DNA from: an uncultured Clostridia bacterium
GTDB taxonomy: Bacteria; Bacillota; Clostridia; Oscillospirales; CAG-272
Assembly (NCBI GenBank): GCA_905235755.1
Contig: CAJONA010000050.1
Location: forward strand, 1-7,924
Direction of reading: 5' to 3'
DNA length: 7,924 nucleotides
Positions within the stretch are counted from its first letter, which is position 1; each line of letters begins with the position of its first letter. The position numbers were made by a program, and so were the translations under genes. The notes below the pieces were generated by a model. The model was not told the DNA's origin and searched no databases. It saw nothing but the letters and a program-made list of their open reading frames with translations. Below, in pieces: positions 1 through 5,314 of this stretch.

Positions 1-154
1 GTGCCGATAACGGCAAAAGTTTATCTTATGCGGCACACGAAGCAGTGCGTAAATATCAACGTGAACTCACGTCAACACGCCCACGCTCACGGCTTTTGCG
101 CGGGGAGCCAGCTCACGGGTTGAACTTCTGTCCCCTTTTGCGTGGTTCCGGCGG

Positions 155-177
155 TTAATTTTGCGGAGCAAAATTAA
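155..177. repeat. Perfect 10-bp inverted repeat, 3-nt loop
   Basis: TTAATTTTGC (155-164) and GCAAAATTAA (168-177) are exact reverse complements around GGA. No run of T follows on the plus strand, so it is not a typical intrinsic terminator in that direction. It overlaps the TAA that ends the open frame at 3-158. GGAGCAAAA in its right half (165-173) recurs at 213-221. Confidence 0.6.
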
Positions 178-293
178 AAAGCGGAGACGCCGTGCGGCGA
201 CGCTTTAGACGGGGAGCAAAACAACGTGCATTTGCGGCTTTATCTGCGGCTAATATGCCCCGCGGCTTCGGAGCGGTCTGCTTCTTTTGGTAT

Positions 294-317
294 CTTTTCT
301 TGCAGAAGCAAGAAAAG
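294..317. repeat. Perfect 10-bp inverted repeat, copy A of a paired element
   Basis: CTTTTCTTGC (294-303) and GCAAGAAAAG (308-317) pair exactly around AGAA. The flanking bases TTTTGGTAT on the left and TACAC on the right resemble the dispersed palindromes found in intergenic DNA of some Clostridia; that comparison is from memory. An alternative 7-bp pairing, TGCTTCT (279-285) with AGAAGCA (304-310), would compete with this hairpin. Confidence 0.6.
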
Positions 318-328
318 TACACTTGCCT

Positions 329-343
329 GCGCCGTTGCGGCGC
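329..343. repeat. GC-only 6-bp hairpin
   Basis: GCGCCG (329-334) and CGGCGC (338-343) pair perfectly around TTG. It sits between the two copies of the CTTTTCTT palindrome, which adds to the dense run of hairpins in this region. Confidence 0.45.
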
Positions 344-373
344 GAAAAAGCACAGCGGCGCGGAAAAGTCCGC

Positions 374-396
374 CTTTTCTTTCTCGTAAAGAAAAG
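374..396. repeat. Perfect 9-bp inverted repeat, copy B of a paired element
   Basis: CTTTTCTTT (374-382) and AAAGAAAAG (388-396) pair exactly around CTCGT. It shares the CTTTTCTT...AAGAAAAGT.CAC layout with the hairpin at 294-317, about 80 bp away, so the two look like diverged copies of one element. Confidence 0.6.
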
Positions 397-446
397 TGCA
401 CCGTTCCCTTCACGCGGTGGTGCGATAGAAAAGCACGCCGCGCGAG

Positions 447-480
447 AAAATCGGCGCTTCTTTGACGAAGCGCCGATTTT
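447..480 (-). terminator. Strong, probably bidirectional intrinsic terminator after rubrerythrin
   Basis: A perfect 14-bp stem (447-460 with 467-480) encloses a 6-nt loop. It begins 9 nt beyond the rubrerythrin stop codon. Read on the minus strand the stem ends in TTTT then CTC. Read on the plus strand it ends in TTTTTTCTTTT. It therefore most likely ends the transcript of the divIVA-to-rubrerythrin unit and would also stop plus-strand transcription arriving from the palindrome region. Confidence 0.8.
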
Positions 481-488
481 TTCTTTTA

Positions 489-1022
489 TCAATAATTTTC
501 TTTTCTCACTTCGAAATAGCTCTGCGGATGGTTGCAAACGGGGCAAACATCAGGCGCTTTCTTTCCGATGACGAGATGTCCGCAGTTGCGGCATTCCCAC
601 ATCGTCTCCTCGGATTTCTCGAACACCTTTTGCATTTCGATGTTACTTAAAAGCGCGCGATAGCGTTCCTCATGAGCCTTTTCTATCATTCCCACAGCGC
701 GGAATTTCGCCGCGAGATCGGCAAACCCTTCCTCCTCGGCGGTCTTTGCGAATTCATCGTACATATCCGTCCACTCGTAGTTTTCGCCGTCAGCCGCCGC
801 CGCGAGATTCTCGGTCGTCGAGCCGAGCTCGCCGAGCGCTTTGAACCACATTTTAGCGTGTTCCTTTTCATTGTCTGCTGTTTTGAGGAAGATCTCCGCT
901 ATCTGTTCATAGCCTTCCTTTTTTGCGACAGAAGCAAAATATGTGTACTTGTTTCTCGCCTGCGATTCGCCTGCGAATGCGGTTTTAAGATTCTGTTCTG
1001 TTTTTGAGCCTTTGAGTTCCAT
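489..1022 (-). CDS. rbr: Rubrerythrin (diiron peroxidase with C-terminal rubredoxin-like domain)
   Basis: Rubrerythrins are cytoplasmic enzymes of anaerobes that reduce hydrogen peroxide to water with electrons from NAD(P)H via rubredoxin partners. The protein has 177 residues. Residues 1-130 form the four-helix ferritin-like domain, with likely iron ligands E19, E52 and H55 (motif EKEH), E96/E97 and E114 (motif EKAH, 114-117). Residues 142-177 form the rubredoxin-like Fe(Cys)4 domain with C144/C147 (CRNC) and C160/C163 (CPVC). Domain order and length are normal for classical rubrerythrin, and no key residue appears missing. The start is fixed by AAGGAG 7 nt upstream of the ATG. It lies 29 nt after the lipoprotein gene and is the last gene before the hairpin at 447-480, so it is probably co-transcribed at least in part with the genes before it. 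Confidence 0.97.
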   Translation of the reverse strand: MELKGSKTEQNLKTAFAGESQARNKYTYFASVAKKEGYEQIAEIFLKTADNEKEHAKMWFKALGELGSTTENLAAAADGENYEWTDMYDEFAKTAEEEGFADLAAKFRAVGMIEKAHEERYRALLSNIEMQKVFEKSEETMWECRNCGHLVIGKKAPDVCPVCNHPQSYFEVRKENY

Positions 1023-1051
1023 AATTTTTCTCCTTATTAATTAAGATTTAT

Positions 1052-1468
1052 TTATTTATTTGTGTCAAAATAATTAAACTCCGCGCCGTCGGCGAGCTTT
1101 TTATACATAAAATTATCCGAGCCGTCCGCGATGTAGATGAGCTTGTCATTTGCTATTTTGAAACGATATGTGTAGGTCTTTGTTCCGCGAATATTATCTT
1201 TCAATATCAAAACGCCATCCTCGACGGTGTAATTTCCATTTCCTACATAACTGCTTATGAACGTTTCGTAATAGGAAAAAGTGCCGTCTTTATTGACGGT
1301 TATTGTGAACAAGTCCGCAAGACCGTTTTCATTATCATCATTTTGTCTGACGTATGAGCCGTATTTCAGCTCTGCTTTTTCCGCCTCTTTATCCTCACCG
1401 CATCCGACAAGCATAAACGTAGTCAGCACGATAAGTATCACGAGTGCAAACGATATGATCTTTCTCAT
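1052..1468 (-). CDS. Small secreted lipoprotein of unknown function
   Basis: The 138-residue product begins MRKIISF, followed by a hydrophobic stretch (residues 4-19) and a clear lipobox LVGC with the lipid-accepting cysteine at C23. It should be diacylated, cut before C23 by LspA and anchored on the outer face of the membrane. The mature part of about 115 residues starts with a charged linker (EDKEAEKAE). It continues with alternating beta-strand-like segments rich in Tyr, Gly and Asp, for example a DGTFSYYETF stretch. I recognise no family; a small beta-barrel or lipocalin-like fold is possible but only a guess. AGAGG lies 6-7 nt before the ATG. It sits 13 nt after the HAD gene, in the same unit as lspA, whose product would process it. 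Base composition is more AT-rich than its neighbours. Confidence 0.85.
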   Translation of the reverse strand: MRKIISFALVILIVLTTFMLVGCGEDKEAEKAELKYGSYVRQNDDNENGLADLFTITVNKDGTFSYYETFISSYVGNGNYTVEDGVLILKDNIRGTKTYTYRFKIANDKLIYIADGSDNFMYKKLADGAEFNYFDTNK

Positions 1469-1481
1469 TTTTTACCTCTTT

Positions 1482-2321
1482 TTATTTATTATTTTGGCTT
1501 TTCTCTATAACATCTATAAGCTCTCCGACAGCACCGTCGTGGCAATGGCAAAGATGAATTCCGCATATCTCCTTTACCGTTTCGGACGCGTTATCCGGAC
1601 AAGCCGCGAAGTCGGCATAGCGGAGCATATCTATATCGTTATCGTAATCTCCGATGCACCACAGCTCGACGTCGGGATAAGCTTTCGCAAATTTTTCCTT
1701 CAAAAATTTGAGCTGATATGCCTTTGTTATGCCCTTCGGCATAACCTCGAGAAGAACGTTGGCGGAGCGTGTAAAAGTAAACCTGTCGCCGTATCTTAAA
1801 ATGATGTTATCCGAAAGCTCGGCAATGCGCTCCCGCGTAGAATAGAACACGGCTTTAAAAAACTTATAGCCGATAAATTCGTCGATCGGAACGGCCGTCG
1901 TATACGGCATAAGCCCTTGCGATTGCAGCGCCGAGCGCATAAAATCATCCGTATCCCTTATAACGAAGCCGCCCTCGTGCGACGCGCGAAAACCGACGTC
2001 GGGGAAAAGTTTATCGACGTCACGGAACAGCTCGATCAGCTCCGCCGTATCGGCGTAAACCGGATTTTCGATCCTGTCGGCGTTCACGTCGTAAAGCATT
2101 CCGCCGTTGCAAAGCACGCACGGCGTATTGGCGACGCTTTTGACGTCATTTATTATGACAAGGATATCCTTCGAATTTCGCCCCGACGAAAACAGAAAAT
2201 GACCGCCGTTCTCCGTAAAATAATGAACCTTCTCGATGTTTTTTTTCGGTGCTTTTCCGTCTCTTCCGAGAAACGTGCCGTCGATATCGGAAGCGAGGAT
2301 AATATTTTCAAATTTTTTCAA
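1482..2321 (-). CDS. Cof-type HAD-superfamily phosphatase
   Basis: This is a 279-residue cytoplasmic hydrolase of the Cof/HAD-IIB group, which dephosphorylates sugar phosphates, nucleotides or cofactor intermediates through an aspartyl-phosphate. All four HAD motifs are visible. Motif I is DIDGT (nucleophile D12, general acid D14), motif II is SSGR (44-48), and the motif III lysine lies in PKGITK (most likely K200). Motif IV is GDYDNDIDML (D225, D229). The cap domain lies between about residues 85 and 190. The start codon is TTG, with GAGG 8 nt upstream. It overlaps the end of the pseudouridine synthase gene by 4 nt (TTGA), typical of translational coupling. No ATG is available near the conserved N-terminus. 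The substrate cannot be read from sequence. Confidence 0.93.
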   Translation of the reverse strand: MKKFENIILASDIDGTFLGRDGKAPKKNIEKVHYFTENGGHFLFSSGRNSKDILVIINDVKSVANTPCVLCNGGMLYDVNADRIENPVYADTAELIELFRDVDKLFPDVGFRASHEGGFVIRDTDDFMRSALQSQGLMPYTTAVPIDEFIGYKFFKAVFYSTRERIAELSDNIILRYGDRFTFTRSANVLLEVMPKGITKAYQLKFLKEKFAKAYPDVELWCIGDYDNDIDMLRYADFAACPDNASETVKEICGIHLCHCHDGAVGELIDVIEKSQNNK

Positions 2322-3241
2322 CTTTCAGCCCTCATGACTTTAAGTAATTTTTCAAAATAATCGGGGAGCGGACATTCAAACGTCATCATCTCCCGCTTTC
2401 TCGGGTGAACGAGCGAGATCTGCTTTGCGTGCAGGCACTGCCCTTGAAGCCCCGCTCCGTATTTCTGCATAACGGGATTTTTCACGCCGCCGTACGTTTC
2501 GTCTCCGAGGATCGGATGCCCGATGTGCGACAGGTGAACGCGTATCTGATGCGTCCTGCCCGTTTCGAGCGTGCATTTGACGTACGTCGCGCCGACAAGC
2601 TCCTCTATTACGTCTACGTGCGTTACGGCGGACTTTGAATTTTTCTCCGTCACCGCCATCTTCTTTCTGTCGGTCGGGTGTCGCCCGATGGGATACGAAA
2701 GCGTGCGGCTCCCGTCTATCCTGCCGACCGCTATCGCGTGATACACGCGGCTGACTTTGTGTTCCTTTATCTGCTCCGATAAAAACAGATGCGCGGCGTC
2801 GTTTTTCGCCACGACGAGAAGCCCGCTCGTATCCTTGTCGATGCGGTGAACTATCCCCGGCCGCGTAACGCCGCCGATCCCCGAAAGAGAATCGCCGCAA
2901 TGATACAGCAGTGCGTTCACGAGCGTGCCGCTTTCATTTCCCGCGGCGGGATGAACGACTATGCCCTTCGGCTTGTTCAAAACTATTATATCGCCGTCCT
3001 CATATATTATGTCGAGCGGGATATCCTCCGCCTCGGCGCCAAGCGGCGTCGGCGCGGGAACATCAAACTCCGCCTCGTCGCCGTCTTTCACTTTATAATT
3101 TTTCCGAACGGTCCGACCGTTGACGCAAACAAGCGCGTCGTCGAGCATTTTCTGCACGCGTGCGCGCGTAAGATCGCTGTTTTGAGAAATAAAAACGTCT
3201 ATTCTTTTTCCGCTGTCGTCAGGCGTCGCCTTTATCGTCAT
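2318..3241 (-). CDS. RluD/YlyB-family ribosomal large-subunit pseudouridine synthase
   Basis: The enzyme isomerises uridine to pseudouridine in RNA, most likely 23S rRNA. The 307-residue product has an N-terminal S4 RNA-binding domain (about 10-60). The catalytic domain (about 75-300) contains the signature GIVHRIDKDTSG, with catalytic aspartate D135, and a later GRTHQIRVHL motif. I place the start at 3241 rather than the upstream in-frame ATG at 3277. The ATG at 3241 has GGAG 9 nt before it, and the family usually begins close to the S4 domain. The longer form would add a lysine-rich 12-residue leader. The start overlaps the lspA end by 23 nt. In Bacillus subtilis the homologue ylyB also follows lspA, which supports the assignment. 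The exact uridine target is not certain. Confidence 0.93.
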   Translation of the reverse strand: MTIKATPDDSGKRIDVFISQNSDLTRARVQKMLDDALVCVNGRTVRKNYKVKDGDEAEFDVPAPTPLGAEAEDIPLDIIYEDGDIIVLNKPKGIVVHPAAGNESGTLVNALLYHCGDSLSGIGGVTRPGIVHRIDKDTSGLLVVAKNDAAHLFLSEQIKEHKVSRVYHAIAVGRIDGSRTLSYPIGRHPTDRKKMAVTEKNSKSAVTHVDVIEELVGATYVKCTLETGRTHQIRVHLSHIGHPILGDETYGGVKNPVMQKYGAGLQGQCLHAKQISLVHPRKREMMTFECPLPDYFEKLLKVMRAES

Positions 3242-3725
3242 TCTTTTTTTCTCCGCTTTTGTCTTTACTGCCGGCAAATATCGTTTTATCTATGAACACG
3301 AGATATATAAACATCATGACAGCGCCGACCGTAACGCAGCTGTCGGCGATGTTGAATACGGGGAAATTTATAAAAGCCACCTCGATAAAATCGGTAACAT
3401 ATCCGAGGAACACACGGTCGATCATATTTCCGATCGCGCCGCCGATTATGAGCGAGAGCGACAGGCCGAACATAACGTGGACTTTTCTGTATTTATAAAG
3501 AAAATACGGGAGTATAAGAAGCAATACAGCAGTGACGGCTATAAATACCCAGCGGCTGTCGCTGAGTATCCCCCATGCCGCGCCTTTGTTCTGTATATAG
3601 TGAAAATTCAGCACGCCGCCGATTATCCGTCGCGTCTCACCGAGCGCGTACGAATGGACTATCAATGATTTTGTCAACTGATCAAGCGCGACGCTCAAAA
3701 TAATAACAAGGATCCAAACTATCAT
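3219..3725 (-). CDS. lspA: Lipoprotein signal peptidase (signal peptidase II)
   Basis: LspA is an aspartic protease of the cytoplasmic membrane that removes signal peptides from lipidated prolipoproteins. The 168-residue product has four hydrophobic membrane segments (about 1-20, 58-78, 84-100, 130-146). Conserved blocks are D15-Q16, NKGAAWG (46-52), GAIGNMIDR (96-104), VTDFIEV (110-116) and FNIADS (124-129). The catalytic dyad is most likely D112 and D128. The tail from about 152 is short, lysine- and aspartate-rich and probably cytoplasmic. A GGGGGA sequence lies close upstream of the ATG, 12 nt after the DivIVA-domain gene. Its 3' end overlaps the start of the pseudouridine synthase gene. 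A lipoprotein substrate is encoded two genes further downstream. Confidence 0.97.
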   Translation of the reverse strand: MIVWILVIILSVALDQLTKSLIVHSYALGETRRIIGGVLNFHYIQNKGAAWGILSDSRWVFIAVTAVLLLILPYFLYKYRKVHVMFGLSLSLIIGGAIGNMIDRVFLGYVTDFIEVAFINFPVFNIADSCVTVGAVMMFIYLVFIDKTIFAGSKDKSGEKKNDDKGDA

Positions 3726-3737
3726 AAATCCCCCGCA

Positions 3738-4532
3738 TCACGACGGATCCGTTGCCACGGCGTCTATATCCAAAGCGAGCTGTATGCAGTCTTCGTCAAG
3801 CGCCCGCGCCTGTTTTTTCTCGTATTCGCCGAGCTTTTTTACGACGTCCGGCATTCTGCGCTTTACGAACGCATCGCTGTTTTCGTCGTCTATCTTCATA
3901 TATTTTTCCTCGCCCGACGGCTGAGCGGCCGTCTCGGCGATCCGGTTTCCGCCGTTTTCGGCGCGCGCCGCCTGCTCTTTTTCGGGAACCTCGATATCGT
4001 CGATGCTTATATCGTACTCCGCCGCCACTTCGTGTTTCAGCGTCGACACGACGCGCTCGACATAATCGTTTGCGGAAAGTATATCCTCCTCCGACGGCTC
4101 GGACTGAAGCTGCTCGATGAGTTCGATATGTACCCTGTACTTTTCAAACAGCTCATAGCGGAACAAATTGACCTTTTCGCGCGCTTCGGCGAGCAGACGC
4201 TGCTGCTCCTCTATCTTTTTGCGGAAGCCCCTGATTATGGAATCACAGCTGTTTTTTATCGAATAAAGTATGCCGTCGGCGTTCTCGTACGCGTCGTGAA
4301 CGATGTCATTTGAGCGTTTCTTCGCATCTTCGAGCGTATCCTTTATCTTTTCAAGTTCACTTATCTTTTCTTCCGCCTCGGCGAGACGTTTTTCAAGCTC
4401 GGCGTTTTCTCTGTAAAGCTCGGCGTACCTCTCCGTCAAATTTTTGACGTAGCGGTCGACCTCCGACACAGTATATCCGCGGAGCGATTTCGAGAACTCG
4501 GCTTTTTTAAGTTCGGCGCTGTTTTTGTCCAT
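3738..4532 (-). CDS. divIVA: DivIVA-domain coiled-coil protein
   Basis: DivIVA-family proteins bind curved membrane at the septum or poles and recruit division and wall-growth partners. The 264-residue product opens with the DivIVA lipid-binding motif: FSKSLRGYTVSEVDRYV (13-29). A long charged coiled coil covers about 27-145. A second helical segment (about 145-180), an Ala/Glu-rich linker (183-210) and an acidic tail follow. In B. subtilis DivIVA the membrane-inserting pair is F17-R18; here it is L17-R18, so the aromatic tip is replaced by leucine. AAGGGA lies 8 nt before the ATG. The position next to sepF and lspA matches the Gram-positive ylm/divIVA region. The symbol denotes family membership; it may be a DivIVA paralogue such as a GpsB-like or clostridial variant. 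Confidence 0.88.
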   Translation of the reverse strand: MDKNSAELKKAEFSKSLRGYTVSEVDRYVKNLTERYAELYRENAELEKRLAEAEEKISELEKIKDTLEDAKKRSNDIVHDAYENADGILYSIKNSCDSIIRGFRKKIEEQQRLLAEAREKVNLFRYELFEKYRVHIELIEQLQSEPSEEDILSANDYVERVVSTLKHEVAAEYDISIDDIEVPEKEQAARAENGGNRIAETAAQPSGEEKYMKIDDENSDAFVKRRMPDVVKKLGEYEKKQARALDEDCIQLALDIDAVATDPS

Positions 4533-4560
4533 TTCAAAATTCCCTTTTTACTGAAAATAA

Positions 4561-4583
4561 GGCGCATGAAAAACTCACGCGCC
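4561..4583 (-). promoter_or_regulatory. Hairpin in the leader of divIVA
   Basis: Read on the minus strand, GGCGCGTGA and TCATGCGCC form a 9-bp stem with one G-U pair around GTTTT, followed by TTATTTTC. It ends about 28 nt before the divIVA start and just upstream of its ribosome site. It could be a weak terminator or attenuator, or an mRNA stabiliser. Nothing in the sequence decides between these. Confidence 0.4.
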
Positions 4584-4618
4584 GTCGTCGTTTTTCGCCG
4601 GCATTGCGCTAACATAAA

Positions 4619-4647
4619 ATTTTACGGGGCAAAAAGCCCCGTAAAAT
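4619..4647 (-). terminator. Intrinsic terminator of sepF
   Basis: A perfect 12-bp stem (4619-4630 with 4636-4647) encloses a 5-nt loop. On the minus strand the stem is followed by TTTATG after its own AT-rich end (GTAAAATTTTA). It lies 15 nt beyond the sepF stop. It separates sepF from the divIVA unit, although some readthrough is likely because I see no clear promoter between them. Confidence 0.75.
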
Positions 4648-4662
4648 CAAACGTCTTTGCTA

Positions 4663-5133
4663 TTACATCAATGTATCCGTGCCGCCGAGATCTACGACCG
4701 GCTCTGCGTGGATAGCGCTGTTCTTCTGCTCGCTGACTTTCATCTGATCGCCCGAAACGTCGACGTTGCAGGGAGTGATGACGAAAGTATTGTTTGCAAC
4801 TCTCTTGAGCTGACCGTCGATAGAATATGCGACGCCCGACAAGAAATCGAGTATCCTTCTCGCCGTTTCTCTGTTTGTAGCTTCGAGATTGAGCACGACT
4901 GTGCGGTGATTGAGCAGATGATCCGCTATCTGCGTAACGTTGTCATAACGCTCGGGTTTTACGACTTTGAGCTCTATCGCAACGGCATTGATGCTCATAC
5001 CTGTATTTGTCGTCTGCTTTGCGGCGTTCGGCTGCATCATAGCAAGCTCATCGTCCGGCTCGATAGGATATTCGTTGTCATATCCGTCGTCCTGTACAGT
5101 AACCATGTTTTTGATTTTTTCGAGAAATCCCAT
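4663..5133 (-). CDS. sepF: SepF, membrane anchor of the FtsZ ring
   Basis: SepF polymerises on the membrane and binds the C-terminus of FtsZ, tethering the Z-ring and helping septum formation. The 156-residue product has the N-terminal amphipathic membrane-targeting helix MGFLEKIKNMV. An acidic and polar linker (about 14-52) precedes the SepF core at about 55-128. The core shows VVKPERYDNV (57-66), HRTVVLNLEATN (76-87) and DFLSGVAYSIDGQLKRV (96-112), with the conserved glycine G100. After the core there is an unusual tail of about 28 residues ending LGGTDTLM; many SepF proteins stop nearer the core. GGAGG lies 6 nt before the ATG, and its own promoter is at 5220-5248. It follows a YggS/YlmE gene, as in B. 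subtilis ylmE-sepF. Confidence 0.96.
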   Translation of the reverse strand: MGFLEKIKNMVTVQDDGYDNEYPIEPDDELAMMQPNAAKQTTNTGMSINAVAIELKVVKPERYDNVTQIADHLLNHRTVVLNLEATNRETARRILDFLSGVAYSIDGQLKRVANNTFVITPCNVDVSGDQMKVSEQKNSAIHAEPVVDLGGTDTLM

Positions 5134-5173
5134 TTTGTACCTCCAAATATGTAAACTTGTTTTTATTTCGCTT

Positions 5174-5189
5174 TTCGCCCGGCGGCGAA
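5174..5189 (-). promoter_or_regulatory. Small hairpin in the sepF 5' untranslated region
   Basis: TTCGCC (5174-5179) and GGCGAA (5184-5189) pair around a 4-nt loop, within the predicted leader of about 80 nt. No T-run follows on the minus strand, so it is not a terminator. It may only affect leader stability. Confidence 0.3.
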
Positions 5190-5219
5190 CGGAAAAGAGT
5201 AATTTACTTTTACAGATGT

Positions 5220-5248
5220 ATTATAACATACAAAAATTATTATTTCAA
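5220..5248 (-). promoter_or_regulatory. Sigma-A-type promoter for sepF
   Basis: On the minus strand TTGAAA (5243-5248) is followed after exactly 17 bp by a consensus TATAAT (5220-5225). This matches the housekeeping promoter in five of six -35 bases and all -10 bases. Transcription would start near 5213, giving a leader of about 80 nt before sepF. It is the clearest promoter in the window. Confidence 0.85.
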
Positions 5249-5258
5249 TATGCTTCGG

Positions 5259-5283
5259 GCAAAAAAATTCAAAAATTTTTCGC
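5259..5283 (-). terminator. Possible weak terminator after yggS
   Basis: Read on the minus strand, AAAAATT and AATTTTT pair around TTTG, ending in a run of T. It lies about 30 nt beyond the yggS stop and just upstream of the sepF -35 box. The stem is nearly all A-T, so termination would be inefficient. A separate small stem, GTAAAT/ATTTAC, sits at 5289-5303. Confidence 0.3.
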
Positions 5284-5314
5284 ACGATGTAAATGAAATT
5301 TACGTTCTTGAATG

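Larger units (their letters stand above)
1..488. other. Non-coding, palindrome-rich region downstream of rubrerythrin
   Basis: No open frame here has a credible start, ribosome site and codon use together. The short frames present are arginine- and serine-rich readings of low-complexity DNA. Positions 3-158 on the plus strand are open up to a TAA and could be the tail or remnant of a gene entering from the left. From about 150 onward the sequence is a series of perfect inverted repeats (155-177, 294-317, 329-343, 374-396, 447-480). The motif GAAAAG followed within two bases by CAC, or a close variant, recurs near 312, 344, 363, 391 and 428. This looks like intergenic repeat DNA rather than a gene. 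Confidence 0.6.

Noticed and set aside
59..72. Palindrome ACGTGA-AC-TCACGT near the left edge
   Set aside because: Six-base arms within a possible coding remnant are weak evidence for an operator, and no gene is correctly placed to be regulated.
1..150. Structured RNA such as tmRNA or 6S RNA
   Set aside because: I saw neither the conserved tmRNA ends nor a T-loop and CCA end, and no extended 6S-like rod structure.
250..546. 98-codon minus-strand open frame across the palindrome region
   Set aside because: It is arginine-, lysine- and serine-rich, runs across the terminator into rubrerythrin, and lacks a ribosome site. It looks like a chance frame in low-complexity DNA.
1046..1062. AAAT tandem repeat between the lipoprotein and rubrerythrin genes
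   Set aside because: It is only about four units in AT-rich DNA at a gene end. A phase-variable tract would need more units and a position that changes a frame or promoter spacing.
1040..1068. Possible promoter for rubrerythrin with a perfect TTGACA box (1063-1068) at the end of the lipoprotein gene
   Set aside because: At 17-bp spacing the -10 is only CTTAAT, and transcription would start inside the ribosome site, cutting off the AAGGAG. The TTGACA also falls within codons of the lipoprotein C-terminus, so chance is likely.
2376..2900. 174-codon frame inside the pseudouridine synthase gene
   Set aside because: It lies in another frame of a well-supported conserved gene and its product is extremely arginine-rich, as expected for a shadow of GC-rich coding DNA.
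3242..3277. Upstream ATG adding 12 residues to the pseudouridine synthase
   Set aside because: The ATG at 3241 has a good ribosome site, starts close to the S4 domain and fits the usual overlap with lspA. The longer form would overlap lspA by 59 nt.
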